From assembly GCF_009884975.1 (NCBI RefSeq), contig NZ_CP041970.1, positions 3,038,001 through 3,102,000 on the forward strand: a stretch of DNA of 64,000 nt. Reading direction: 5' to 3'. Below the pieces are notes generated by a model that was given only the letters and a program-made list of their open reading frames with translations, did not search any database and was not told where the DNA came from. Each line of letters starts with the position of its first letter. Within the stretch, counting starts at the first letter, position 1. This document shows positions 22,259 through 31,054 of the stretch, one piece after another. Both the position numbers and the translations under genes were made by a program. Source of the stretch: Acinetobacter dispersus. GTDB lineage: Bacteria; Pseudomonadota; Gammaproteobacteria; Pseudomonadales; Moraxellaceae.

Positions 22259-23167
22259 ATGCGTCTTTTGTCTCTCCTGATGGCTGCATGTTTTACCTTG
22301 CTAGCCCCTGCTCCCGCTTTTGCTAAAATTTCTTCGACTGCATCGGCGCAGTCGCAAGTTCGCTATAGTACAGAACAGCCTCTACGTTACCGTATTGCTG
22401 AGCTTGATCCACGCTTGAATATCAATCATCAGCAAATGATCGAATTAAGCCAACAGGCTGCTGCAATTTGGGAAAAGAACACAGGTCAAAAATATTTTGT
22501 TTATGATCCTGATGCCGATTTCGTGATTAATCTCGTTTTTGACCAGCGTCAAATTCGTAGTATGAAACGTGCTGAAAGCTTAGGCCAACTCGAGCAAGAA
22601 CAACAGGATTGGCTCAATCGAAATGAGAAATTACAGCAGATCAATGCAGAACTGACTGAAAGCAATGCGCAGCTTGAGCTTCAAAAACAAGCCTATGACA
22701 CTCAGGTTCAGCAATATCAGCAAGGCTTAGCACAATATAAGGCAGACAGCAGCAATAAAGCATTATTCTCTACACTGCAAAAACAGCAGCAACAATTGCA
22801 ACAACAAGCCTTAACGTTGCAAAAAAAAATTGCTGAATACAACCAAAAAGTTCAACAAAATCAGTTAAAAGCTGAAAAAACCAAACAAATTCACCAACAA
22901 TTAAGTGCTTCTGTAAATGAGTTTAATGAAACTTTTAAGCCTGAAGTGCTGCACAAAGGTCAATTTGATGGAACACAGATTTTTATTTATGAATTTTCGT
23001 CTACTGATGACCTACGCTTAACGCTAGCACATGAATTTGGACATGCATTGGGCCTAAAACATACCCGTGATCCGAAGTCATTAATGTATCCACGGATTAA
23101 AGAACAAGATGCCAAAGATTTTCAGCTCACTGATACAGACCTAAAGTTACTCGGTTTGGCTGATTAA
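22259..23167 (+). CDS. Matrixin-like zinc metalloprotease, copy 3
   Basis: 302-residue third paralogue. It has a signal peptide ending APAFA (about residue 22), an N-terminal matrixin-like part (LRYRIAELDPRL, AIWEKNTGQ, FVINLVFDQRQI), a Q-rich coiled coil (residues about 105-225), zinc motif HEFGHALGLKH at 258-268 and Met-turn SLMYP. No good ribosome site precedes the first ATG. Copies 2 and 3 share the HEFGHALGL form while copy 1 has HELGHALGI, so copies 2 and 3 may be the younger pair. Confidence 0.82.
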   Translation: MRLLSLLMAACFTLLAPAPAFAKISSTASAQSQVRYSTEQPLRYRIAELDPRLNINHQQMIELSQQAAAIWEKNTGQKYFVYDPDADFVINLVFDQRQIRSMKRAESLGQLEQEQQDWLNRNEKLQQINAELTESNAQLELQKQAYDTQVQQYQQGLAQYKADSSNKALFSTLQKQQQQLQQQALTLQKKIAEYNQKVQQNQLKAEKTKQIHQQLSASVNEFNETFKPEVLHKGQFDGTQIFIYEFSSTDDLRLTLAHEFGHALGLKHTRDPKSLMYPRIKEQDAKDFQLTDTDLKLLGLAD

Positions 23168-23298
23168 AACAGATCTCTTCAACATGATCGTTAGATATAA
23201 GATGAAGTGCTAAGCAATAACAAGAATGGGTCGATTGTTTTGATTTATTCATGTTATTGTGGAGTTAAAACATCATCTTAGCCTTAACGGAGATCAGC

Positions 23299-23670
23299 AT
23301 GAGTTATTATCATATCTTAATTGAAGTGAACGACCACATCAGTACGATTGAACAGACTCGTGATATCGAACTCTTAGATATTCAAGATATTAGCCCCTAC
23401 TTACACTCGATTTTAATTCCTTATTTCAATGAGCAAGAAGTCGAGTTGGAAGATGAAAACGTGCCTTATAACGAGATTCTACATTTAGAAGTCAAACAGA
23501 CTTTATTGCCGATCGAACATTTAATTGAAGAAGAACAAAAACAGTTACCAAGTGATACTGATGTCACCATCACAGCTTATGAAATCTTTAATGATCGTGA
23601 TTTAAGCCAAGATGTCACTGCCGTGATTTTTGATATTTTAGAAGCAGTTAAATTAGACGCTGCACCCTAA
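23299..23670 (+). CDS. Hypothetical acidic cytoplasmic protein
   Basis: 123 residues, strongly acidic, no membrane segment or signal. Preceded by a good GGAG ribosome site and followed by a terminator, so it is very likely a real, separately transcribed gene. Not recognised; no function proposed. Confidence 0.7.
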   Translation: MSYYHILIEVNDHISTIEQTRDIELLDIQDISPYLHSILIPYFNEQEVELEDENVPYNEILHLEVKQTLLPIEHLIEEEQKQLPSDTDVTITAYEIFNDRDLSQDVTAVIFDILEAVKLDAAP

Positions 23671-23680
23671 ATATACAAAT

Positions 23681-23711
23681 AAAAAAGGTCTGCAATGGGC
23701 AGACCTTTTTT
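23681..23711. terminator. Bidirectional terminator
   Basis: AAAAAAGGTCTGC pairs with GCAGACCTTTTTT; A- and T-runs on both sides serve the convergent genes that end at 23670 and 23730. Confidence 0.88.
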
Positions 23712-23729
23712 ATTTCATCTGATACAGAT

Positions 23730-25028
23730 TTATTGCATCATTTGCTTCGCCTGTTCCTGACGGAACGCACGTAAAATTTGTTGTCCTGCACGTCCAGTCT
23801 GATTTAAACCGAGACGGCTTTGCTCTTGACGAATGGCCTGACGACTTTTATCACCAATCAAACCATCGACTGCACCAATATCATAGCCACGTTGCACTAA
23901 AAACTGTTGAATTTCACGACGTTCTGCACGGGATGTTCCTGCATCATCGGTTGGCCAAGCGGTTAAAAATGGCGTGCCACCACGTAAACGATCCGATAAA
24001 TGCGCAATGGCTAAACCATAGCTTTCAGCCGCGTTATAACTATAAATTGCATCGAAGTTTTTAAATACCAGGAATAATGGACCATTAGCACCCGCTGGTG
24101 AAATCAGTCCCGCTGGCGTACTGCCCGATAGATTACCTTGAATCAATGCAGTGCCATCAGCGCGGGTTACCCCTTGTGCAATCCAGCTATTTAGTGCTTT
24201 CTTATTACGACGACTTTCACCAGAGATCGACATCCCTTGTGGAATTTTGACTTCAAAACCCCATGGCATGCCAGTTTGCCACCCTGCCCGTTTTAGGAAA
24301 TTAGCGGTTGAAGCTAAGGCATCGGTGGTACTTGAAACCAAATCACGACGACCATCACCATCAAAATCTACGGCTAAGCGCTCATAGGTTGATGGCATAA
24401 ACTGAGTATGGCCAAATGCACCAGCCCATGAACCATAAAGTTGATCTTGGGTTAAATCACCACGTTGTAAAATACGCATGGTGGCAAAAAACTCGCCACG
24501 GAAATAACTTTGACGGCGACCTTCACAGCTCAAAGTACCCAATGCCTGTAATAAAGGATATTTACCCGAAATATCACCATAGTTACTTTCGACGCCCCAC
24601 ACTGCTACGACCGTTTCGGCAGGTACACCATAGGCCTGCTCAACTCGGTTCAAGACGGCACGATGTTGAGTAAGTTTTTGCTGCCCTGCTTGTACGCGCT
24701 CGTTATCCACAAGGCCAGACAAATAATCCCAGATCGGTGTCGAAAATTCAGGCTGATAATTTAATTTATCAATCACGGAATAATCAGGCGTTAAATTTTG
24801 CGTATAGCGATCATAGGTTGCGCCTGATACACCTGATGCGATTGCCTGCGAACGCAAATTGGCAATACAGCCCTGAAAATTGGAATTTGGCGTATAATTA
24901 CTGCTGGCAACAGTCGCTGTTGTGGCTGGTGTCGAAACTGTTGCACCGTTAATCACAAGCTCGGCATGCGCCTGATTGAAAAAAGTAAATAAGGCAGTGC
25001 CTAGAAAAAAAGAAAAATGACGTTTCAT
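23730..25028 (-). CDS. Lytic murein transglycosylase, MltB family
   Basis: Periplasmic transglycosylase that cleaves peptidoglycan to 1,6-anhydro products. The 432-residue protein has a signal peptide (KRHFSFFLGTALFTFFNQAHA), an SLT_2/MltB catalytic domain with the catalytic Glu in VWGVESNYG, the family block GSWAGAFGHTQFMPSTY and the DFDGDGRRDL loop, then a C-terminal peptidoglycan-binding domain (RAERREIQQFLVQRGYDIGAVDG). I chose the ATG that starts the signal peptide; an upstream GTG at 25067 would add 13 residues. The 5' end runs into the AT-rich array that fills the next 600 bases. Confidence 0.9.
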   Translation of the reverse strand: MKRHFSFFLGTALFTFFNQAHAELVINGATVSTPATTATVASSNYTPNSNFQGCIANLRSQAIASGVSGATYDRYTQNLTPDYSVIDKLNYQPEFSTPIWDYLSGLVDNERVQAGQQKLTQHRAVLNRVEQAYGVPAETVVAVWGVESNYGDISGKYPLLQALGTLSCEGRRQSYFRGEFFATMRILQRGDLTQDQLYGSWAGAFGHTQFMPSTYERLAVDFDGDGRRDLVSSTTDALASTANFLKRAGWQTGMPWGFEVKIPQGMSISGESRRNKKALNSWIAQGVTRADGTALIQGNLSGSTPAGLISPAGANGPLFLVFKNFDAIYSYNAAESYGLAIAHLSDRLRGGTPFLTAWPTDDAGTSRAERREIQQFLVQRGYDIGAVDGLIGDKSRQAIRQEQSRLGLNQTGRAGQQILRAFRQEQAKQMMQ

Positions 25029-25042
25029 GACTGAACCAAAAC

Positions 25043-25568
25043 TTTTGAATTTAAATTTCCTCTCCACCTTAACACGCTATATGAAGATGTATAGTTTGGA
25101 AACGTAACTTTGAATTCATTTCTCTGGTTTTAAATTTAAAACACTGCTTTTAAATTCATAATTCAGGCTTTCTTTTAAATTTAAAAGTTATCAACAAACC
25201 TAATTTAAATTCAAAAAATACAATACTGGATAACTCGATCGTTTAAATTTAAAAAACTTATCCACTTTTAAATTCATTTCTTCGAGTTAAATGGCAAGTG
25301 ATTCAAACAGAACGCCAAAGAAAACAATAAGCTTTTATTTTTCATATCATTATTATAGAGACAATAGATATCCACATCCTATCATTTAAATTTAAAAACC
25401 TGTTATCACCTTATTTTTAAATTTAAAACGGGATCTCTATTTTGAATTTAAACCCCATAAATACTTATCCACTGTCATTTAAATTCAAACAACAATCACT
25501 ATTTTAAATTCAAAATATCAAAAACAAGTTATCCACAACAGGCTCTTTCTGTATTTTTAAATTTAAAA
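25043..25568. repeat. Array of AT-rich TTTTAAATTTAAAA-type repeats
   Basis: About thirteen copies of a 12-16-base near-palindrome (forms TTTTAAATTTAAAA, TTTAAATTCAAA, TTTTGAATTTAAA) at roughly 25043, 25128, 25148, 25173, 25202, 25241, 25266, 25384, 25415, 25440, 25477, 25501 and 25555. Neighbouring copies are mostly 20-40 bases apart. The same motif recurs in the oriC region upstream of dnaA; the 17-mer at 25043-25059 is found exactly at 49687-49703. The region has no gene. Confidence 0.8.
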
Positions 25569-25625
25569 AGCATATGAAATAAAAAAAGCGATCCAAAGAT
25601 CGCTTTTTTTAGGAATTGTGGATAA
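25188..25625. other. Cluster of DnaA-box-like sites (candidate secondary origin or DnaA-binding locus)
   Basis: Two perfect TTATCCACA boxes, 25529-25537 on the plus strand and 25617-25625 on the minus strand, plus single-mismatch sites at 25188 (TTATCAACA), 25258 and 25465 (TTATCCACT) and 25368 (ATATCCACA). They are interspersed with the AT-rich repeats. This is the composition of an origin or of a DnaA-titrating locus, 24 kb from dnaA. Confidence 0.5.
25581..25610 (-). terminator. Terminator of purE-purK
   Basis: AGCGATC/GATCGCT stem with loop CAAA and flanking A7/T7 runs, just past the purK stop. Confidence 0.88.
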
Positions 25626-25627
25626 GT

Positions 25628-26749
25628 TTAGATGCTCATATCATCGGTTAATGCCAGAGGAACAGGTAATATTTTCGCCAATTGGCGGCATAAATCTGTT
25701 AAATCACCTGAATGATTTGGCATTAAAGTAATATGTCCAAGCTTACGGCCAGTACGCTCAGACTTATTATAGAGGTGTAAATGTGCGCCATTCAGTGCCA
25801 AAACATCTTCTGACTTGGGATGCTGACCAATAATATTGATCATCACACTTGGGCGAATGACTTCAGTTGCTCCCAATGGTAAGCCAGCAACTGCACGGAT
25901 ATGGTTTTCAAATTGCGAGCAAATCGCACCTTCAATCGACCAATGACCTGAGTTATGCACACGACACGCCATTTCATTGGCGCATAAACCTTGTTCCGTC
26001 ACAAATAGTTCAAGTGTGAGAACACCCACATAATCTAAGTGCTTCAGTAAACGGGTAATATAGTCTTGCGCAACAGGCTGTAAATCAGCGCTATTTGGTG
26101 CAGGTATGATTGAGTGTGATAAGATGCCATTATGATGGTGATTCTCAGCCAAAGCCCAAGTTTTCACATCACCATTTTGCCCACGTACCGCAATAATCGA
26201 TACTTCGCGGCTAAATTTGACAAAACTTTCTGCAACCAAGCTTTTTGCAGGACCTAATTCAGCCCAAGCGGTCTCAATTTGATCTTCAGTGCGTAAAACG
26301 AATTGACCTTTACCATCATAACCACCCGTTACGGTTTTCAATACGATGGGTAATCCAAGATCCGATACCGCTTGTTTTAAGCTATCTAAGCTGTCCACAG
26401 CGCGATACGGCGCAACAGGAATGCTCAACTCATCAAACAAACGTTTTTCAGCCAAACGATTTTGTGCAGTCGCCAAAGCAAGGCGAGGAGGGTGCAAGGT
26501 TTTGCTTTGTGTTAAAACATCCACATCTGCAACAGGCGTATTTTCGAACTCAAGACTAAATACATCCGCGCTTGCAATAAAATCCTGTAATCCCTGTACC
26601 GTTTGGCTCGAAAAAACTGGACCCAAAATCGCAGCAGGGCAATCTGTTTCTGCTTCAAAGAAGGTGCATTGAATATTAAGTGGTAACGCTGCTTGTGCCA
26701 TCATCCGGCCTAGCTGCCCACCACCAAAAATACCGATGGTTTTATTCAT
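25628..26749 (-). CDS. purK: N5-carboxyaminoimidazole ribonucleotide synthase
   Basis: ATP-grasp enzyme of purine synthesis that makes N5-CAIR from AIR, bicarbonate and ATP. The 373-residue protein begins with the GIFGGGQLGRMMA nucleotide-fold motif, has the ATP-grasp loop TGGYDGKGQF, and the ELFVTEQGLCANEMACRVHNSGHWS metal-binding region. Eleven bases separate it from purE upstream, so they form one operon. The stop lies next to a perfect DnaA box. Confidence 0.97.
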   Translation of the reverse strand: MNKTIGIFGGGQLGRMMAQAALPLNIQCTFFEAETDCPAAILGPVFSSQTVQGLQDFIASADVFSLEFENTPVADVDVLTQSKTLHPPRLALATAQNRLAEKRLFDELSIPVAPYRAVDSLDSLKQAVSDLGLPIVLKTVTGGYDGKGQFVLRTEDQIETAWAELGPAKSLVAESFVKFSREVSIIAVRGQNGDVKTWALAENHHHNGILSHSIIPAPNSADLQPVAQDYITRLLKHLDYVGVLTLELFVTEQGLCANEMACRVHNSGHWSIEGAICSQFENHIRAVAGLPLGATEVIRPSVMINIIGQHPKSEDVLALNGAHLHLYNKSERTGRKLGHITLMPNHSGDLTDLCRQLAKILPVPLALTDDMSI

Positions 26750-26760
26750 GTTCAGCCCCG

Positions 26761-27273
26761 TTACACTTGACCAGGAATGTTATTACTCGATACTTTTTCG
26801 GTTTGTGCAGTACGGAAGTCAGCCACATTTTTAGCAATGTCTGGACGAGTTAAACCTAAAATCTGTGCCGCCAGAATTGCAGCATTCGTCGCACCAGCCT
26901 GACCAATTGCCAAAGTACCTACGGCGATACCTGCTGGCATTTGTACAATCGAAAGCAATGAATCAACACCATTCAAAATCGATGATTTAACCGGTACACC
27001 CAATACAGGTAAATCAGTTTTAGCAGCACACATACCTGGTAAATGTGCAGCACCGCCAGCACCCGCAATAATTACGTGAATACCACGTTCACGAGCTGTT
27101 TCAGCATATTCAAATAAACGATCTGGCGTACGATGCGCAGAAACCACTTCAGCTTCAAAAGGAACACCCAACTGTTTGAGCATGTTAGCGGTATGTTCAA
27201 GTGTTGCCCAATCTGATTGAGAACCCATGATAATTCCGACTAAAGGTTGGCTATCTGTTGCGACCGCATTCAT
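26761..27273 (-). CDS. purE: N5-carboxyaminoimidazole ribonucleotide mutase
   Basis: Class I PurE, 170 residues, converts N5-CAIR to CAIR. Seen: [10 protein letters not shown] near the start, the catalytic-loop motif VSAHRTPDR and the segment [12 protein letters not shown]. The ATG was chosen with GGA eight bases upstream; a TTG 12 bases earlier is in frame. It is the first gene of the purEK operon. Confidence 0.96.
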   Translation of the reverse strand: MNAVATDSQPLVGIIMGSQSDWATLEHTANMLKQLGVPFEAEVVSAHRTPDRLFEYAETARERGIHVIIAGAGGAAHLPGMCAAKTDLPVLGVPVKSSILNGVDSLLSIVQMPAGIAVGTLAIGQAGATNAAILAAQILGLTRPDIAKNVADFRTAQTEKVSSNNIPGQV

Positions 27274-27409
27274 TGGCTTTTCCAAAACATGATAAAAATA
27301 GACAAGTATCTCGACTTACGCCAAGCACAAGGGAATAAATTGGCACATATTATAGCGGTTTTTTCAGGCATCCCCAACAAAAGAACGCGTTAACTGACGC
27401 CTCGAAAAA

Positions 27410-27763
27410 TTAGCTTTGATTTCTAAAAACAAAGTAGACACAGCCCATTAAACATAGCATCGCCCAGATGTAATCGAGTTTGAAGGGTTGTTTAAACACA
27501 AAAATCATAAAGGGCACAAACACCATTAACGTCACCACTTCCTGAGTGATTTTCATTTCACCCAGACTCCAGCCATGCTGGTTGAGCAACTTGGTGGCAG
27601 GAATCATAAAACTGTATTCCAGCAAGGCAATACACCAGCTAAATAAGATCGCCTGCCAAATGGGCGCATCATGCAGAATTTTCAGATGCCCATACCACGC
27701 CAAAGTCATAAAACAGTTGGAAATAATCAACAAACATAACGCTAAAAGAGTAGGGCTCAACAT
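27410..27763 (-). CDS. DMT-superfamily small membrane protein (DUF486-like)
   Basis: 117 residues with four membrane helices, resembling the DUF486 half of drug/metabolite transporter family proteins (CWY/HLK motif in helix 1, CIALLEYSFMIPATKL in helix 2). It would dimerise to form a transporter-like unit. No substrate can be inferred. It is monocistronic between purE and the divergent mpl gene. Confidence 0.75.
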   Translation of the reverse strand: MLSPTLLALCLLIISNCFMTLAWYGHLKILHDAPIWQAILFSWCIALLEYSFMIPATKLLNQHGWSLGEMKITQEVVTLMVFVPFMIFVFKQPFKLDYIWAMLCLMGCVYFVFRNQS

Positions 27764-27985
27764 AATGTGCTTTTATCCAGATAAAGGTTGAACAGCAGAG
27801 GTGAAATGCTTGTAAAAACGCTGAAATTTTAGCATTCATCTATGCAATTAGAACTAAACAACAACAACGAATTTTGACTATCTTTTCCATGCAAGCCTTG
27901 CTATCGTTGCGTTTGATTTTTATTGATAACGACAATCATACACACGATATCAGTGCTGTATGAAAAGCAGTGGAGAAGGCGCGTT

Positions 27986-29347
27986 ATGCATCTGCATATT
28001 TTGGGTATTTGTGGCACATTTATGGGGTCTTTGGCTCTACTCGCACGAGATTTAGGACATAAAGTCACAGGTTCAGATGCCAATGTTTATCCACCAATGT
28101 CGACTCAACTGGAAAATGCAGGTATTGAATTAATGCAGGGCTATGACCGTAGTCACTTGCAACCCCATCCTGATCTTGTGATTGTCGGCAATGCCATGAA
28201 ACGTGGTATTGATGCGATTGAATACATGCTGAATGAAGGCCTTCCTTATATTTCTGGTCCACAGTTTTTGGCAGACCATGTGTTACAAGGCAAACATGTG
28301 CTTGGTGTCGCGGGTACACATGGTAAAACCACTACCACCACCATGCTGGCTTGGGTACTTGATCAAGCAGGCTTAAATCCAGGTTTCTTGATCGGTGGCG
28401 TACCGCTTGGTTTTAGTGAAAGTGCACGTTTAGGTGGTGGCAAATATTTCTGTGTAGAAGCAGATGAATATGATTCTGCTTTCTTCGATAAACGTTCTAA
28501 GTTTGTTCACTATCACCCTAAAACAGCAATTTTAAATAACCTTGAATTTGACCACGCCGACATTTTTGATGATCTCGCTGCGATTCAAAAACAGTTCCAT
28601 CATTTAGTCCGTACCATTCCAAGTGAAGGTCGTATTATTGCGCCAATTACTGAAACTAATATTGATGAAGTATTAGAGCAAGGCTGTTGGACGCCTGTGC
28701 TTCGTACCAGTCTAGAGCCAAATGATCAAGCAGTGTTATCTGCTGAGTTGATCAGTGCCGATGGCAGTCACTTTAAAGTGCTTGAACACGGTAAAGTGAT
28801 TGGTGAAGTGAAATGGAACATGACAGGGCAACACAGTGTTGCCAATGCTTTAGCAACCATTGCGGCTGCACAACATGTGGGTGTCAGCCTTGAACAGGCG
28901 TGTGAAGCATTATCCAACTTTGGTGGTGTTAAACGCCGTATGGAGCTGTTAGGTACGGTGCGTGGCATCGAAGTCTATGATGACTTTGCCCACCACCCAA
29001 CTGCGATTGAAACCACACTCGACGGCGCACGTAAACGTCTAGGCGAACGTAAGCTGTGGGCGATCATTGAACCACGTTCGAATACCATGCGTATGGGCAG
29101 CCACAAAGATGGTTTGGCACATTCAGCACGTTTAGCTGATGAAGTGATTTGGTATCAGCCAGAAGGCTTGGATTGGGATCTACAACCTGTGATCTCAGCA
29201 TCATCAAACAAAGCTGAAGTCAGTCGCTCTTTAGATGACATCATTGCCCGTGTGGTTAATGAAGCAGGTGAGGGCGATGCTGTGGTGATCATGTCCAATG
29301 GTGGTTTTGGTGGTTTACACCAAAAGTTAATTACAGCTTTGTCGTAA
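27986..29347 (+). CDS. mpl: UDP-N-acetylmuramate:L-alanyl-gamma-D-glutamyl-meso-diaminopimelate ligase
   Basis: Murein-peptide ligase that recycles cell-wall tripeptide by attaching it to UDP-MurNAc in the cytoplasm. The 453-residue Mur-ligase has the N-terminal motif HILGICGTFMGSLA, the ATP loop GTHGKTTTTTML, the central-domain EADEYDSAFFD block and C-terminal DDFAHHPTA and EPRSNTMR. The start follows GGAGAAGG by six bases; the longer frame to 27923 adds 21 non-conserved residues. The stop is followed by the dispersed three-hairpin element. Confidence 0.95.
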   Translation: MHLHILGICGTFMGSLALLARDLGHKVTGSDANVYPPMSTQLENAGIELMQGYDRSHLQPHPDLVIVGNAMKRGIDAIEYMLNEGLPYISGPQFLADHVLQGKHVLGVAGTHGKTTTTTMLAWVLDQAGLNPGFLIGGVPLGFSESARLGGGKYFCVEADEYDSAFFDKRSKFVHYHPKTAILNNLEFDHADIFDDLAAIQKQFHHLVRTIPSEGRIIAPITETNIDEVLEQGCWTPVLRTSLEPNDQAVLSAELISADGSHFKVLEHGKVIGEVKWNMTGQHSVANALATIAAAQHVGVSLEQACEALSNFGGVKRRMELLGTVRGIEVYDDFAHHPTAIETTLDGARKRLGERKLWAIIEPRSNTMRMGSHKDGLAHSARLADEVIWYQPEGLDWDLQPVISASSNKAEVSRSLDDIIARVVNEAGEGDAVVIMSNGGFGGLHQKLITALS

Positions 29348-29403
29348 TCTAGCTCATAGCCTACTTTCATAATCTAATCTTGTCACAGTATTCACTATCG
29401 TGA

Positions 29404-29528
29404 CAGGCGGCATGGATGCCGCCAGTTGAGCAGGGGTGACATGGATGTACCCTCTGCTCAACAAAGGATTTTTGTTACTTTTCATCCCTGAAAAGTAAGG
29501 AAACGCCTATACCCAAACAACTCGACTA
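29404..29528. repeat. Dispersed three-hairpin intergenic element, copy 1
   Basis: About 125 bases: hairpin A at 29406-29423 (GGCGGCAT/ATGCCGCC), hairpin B at 29425-29462 (GTTGAGCAG...CTGCTCAAC with inner ACAT-GG-ATGT), hairpin C at 29475-29498 (TTACTTTTCA/TGAAAAGTAA), then a conserved tail containing GCCTATAC and TCGACTA. A second copy lies at 39509. Stem bases differ between copies in a compensated way. Confidence 0.8.
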
Positions 29529-29595
29529 TTCAGCCTATATGAGGCTGTGAAATATTGCCGAATAAACATATTTATCCATGCATTTAAAATTGCAA

Positions 29596-30339
29596 TCAAC
29601 TCAGTTTATTCACAAGTTTCAACGGCAGAATCTTCATTGCAATCCCCATTGGCAACCACGGCCACTGCGGCACATACGCCTTCACGGGTTCCTTCTCAAT
29701 CGCCTCCACCAGAGCCTTGCTTCCGGTTTTTTCATCCACTTCAAACGGTAATTTCTTCGCACCTTCATTCAATTCAGTACGAATATAACCCGGGAAAATC
29801 GTTGAGACTTTAATTGGCGTATTCAACAACTCAGCACGAATCCCTTCGGCCAAATGCGCCACCGCGGCTTTACTGGCCGCATAAGTCGACAAATGCTTCG
29901 GTAAACCACGCATCGCACTCATGGATGAAATCACCACCAAATGCCCTTTGTTTTGCGCTCTAAAGATTTCAACTGCTGCTTCGCATTGCGCCAAGGCAGA
30001 AATAAAATTGGTTTCTGCTGTAGCACGATTCACTTCAAAATGCCCTTTACCAATACGGCGGCCATCACCGACGCCTGCATTGACAATAATTCGGTCAATC
30101 GTTCCAAATTCTTGCTGAAAGGCTTTAAAAACCGTAAACACATCATCGTAATGAGTCACATCAAGGGTCTTGATTTTGACCTGAATCGAAAACTGGCTTT
30201 GTAACTGTTGTTGTAGAGCTTCCAAACGCTCTAAACGTCGTGCACACAGTGCAAGATTGTAGCCTTTGGCGGCAAATTCACGCGCCATACCTGCGCCCAA
30301 GCCTGAACTTGCCCCTGTAATTAAAATCGTCTTTGCCAT
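29596..30339 (-). CDS. Short-chain dehydrogenase/reductase
   Basis: 247-residue NAD(P)-dependent oxidoreductase. Seen: cofactor motif TGASSGLGAG at residues 9-18, NAG near 90, catalytic Ser in VVISSMSA and YAASK (about residues 152-156). A hydrophobic C-terminus may touch the membrane. The ATG was chosen with AGGTGG five bases upstream; a GTG nine bases earlier is in frame. It is the last gene of a four-gene minus-strand operon with a histidine phosphatase, an APH-like kinase and an acyl-CoA dehydrogenase. Confidence 0.88.
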   Translation of the reverse strand: MAKTILITGASSGLGAGMAREFAAKGYNLALCARRLERLEALQQQLQSQFSIQVKIKTLDVTHYDDVFTVFKAFQQEFGTIDRIIVNAGVGDGRRIGKGHFEVNRATAETNFISALAQCEAAVEIFRAQNKGHLVVISSMSAMRGLPKHLSTYAASKAAVAHLAEGIRAELLNTPIKVSTIFPGYIRTELNEGAKKLPFEVDEKTGSKALVEAIEKEPVKAYVPQWPWLPMGIAMKILPLKLVNKLS

Positions 30340-30355
30340 GCCTGCCACCTATTTT

Positions 30356-31054
30356 TTAAATCCATGTTAAAAGTTCAGCATCACGCGCTTTCAAATAATG
30401 ATGCTCATTGAAACTGAGTAATTGCAAACGACCATCTGTCCAACGCAACGTGGTTATGCTGGCATTGGCAATCGACCAATTCAGTGCAAAAATCTGTTTA
30501 GCACCCAGACCTAATACCTGACCGACCGCCACAGAAATGACTCCACCAGAACTAAATACCACCGCCTGACGCGGTTGCGTGGCATCAATCTGCTGACACA
30601 AACTGTGCAAAGCACTTTCTACACGCGATTGAAAGCCTAACCAAGTCTCATGATATTCATGGTCATATTGCTCTCCAATCCAGCGATCAATCGCGCCATC
30701 AAAGATTTTCGCGAGATAAGCACGTGGATTGGCGACTAGCTCGACATCCTGTTTCAGCAATTCAGGTTGATTAAAACGTGGTTCGTATTGTGCAAACACC
30801 TGTTGATGATCAAACTCATTCCATACTGACTCTGTTTGAATCGCTGCATCATGAAAACTTTGGGATAAGGCCAATTGTGCTGTTTGCTGATGACGTTGCA
30901 TCGAACCTGCCACAATCAACGGTGTTTGCTTTAGGGTCTGTTTAAAAAAATCACCGACGACCTGCGCCTGCTGTTCACCTTTAGCGGAAAGCTGATCATA
31001 ACTTGCTGCACCAAATGACGCCTGCCCATGTCGCACCAAATAAATTGTGGTCAT
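30356..31054 (-). CDS. Histidine phosphatase family protein
   Basis: 232 residues, phosphoglycerate-mutase-like fold. The catalytic RHG is in IYLVRHGQASFG at residues 4-15 and a second conserved region is VVFSSGGVISV. The start overlaps the stop of the upstream kinase gene by four bases (ATGA), so translation is coupled. Its pairing with a kinase suggests it removes a phosphate in the same pathway; this is inference. Confidence 0.87.
   Translation of the reverse strand: MTTIYLVRHGQASFGAASYDQLSAKGEQQAQVVGDFFKQTLKQTPLIVAGSMQRHQQTAQLALSQSFHDAAIQTESVWNEFDHQQVFAQYEPRFNQPELLKQDVELVANPRAYLAKIFDGAIDRWIGEQYDHEYHETWLGFQSRVESALHSLCQQIDATQPRQAVVFSSGGVISVAVGQVLGLGAKQIFALNWSIANASITTLRWTDGRLQLLSFNEHHYLKARDAELLTWI

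Noticed and set aside
25043..25568. CRISPR array
   Set aside because: The repeats are short, A/T-only and variable, spacers are irregular, and no cas genes are in the window.
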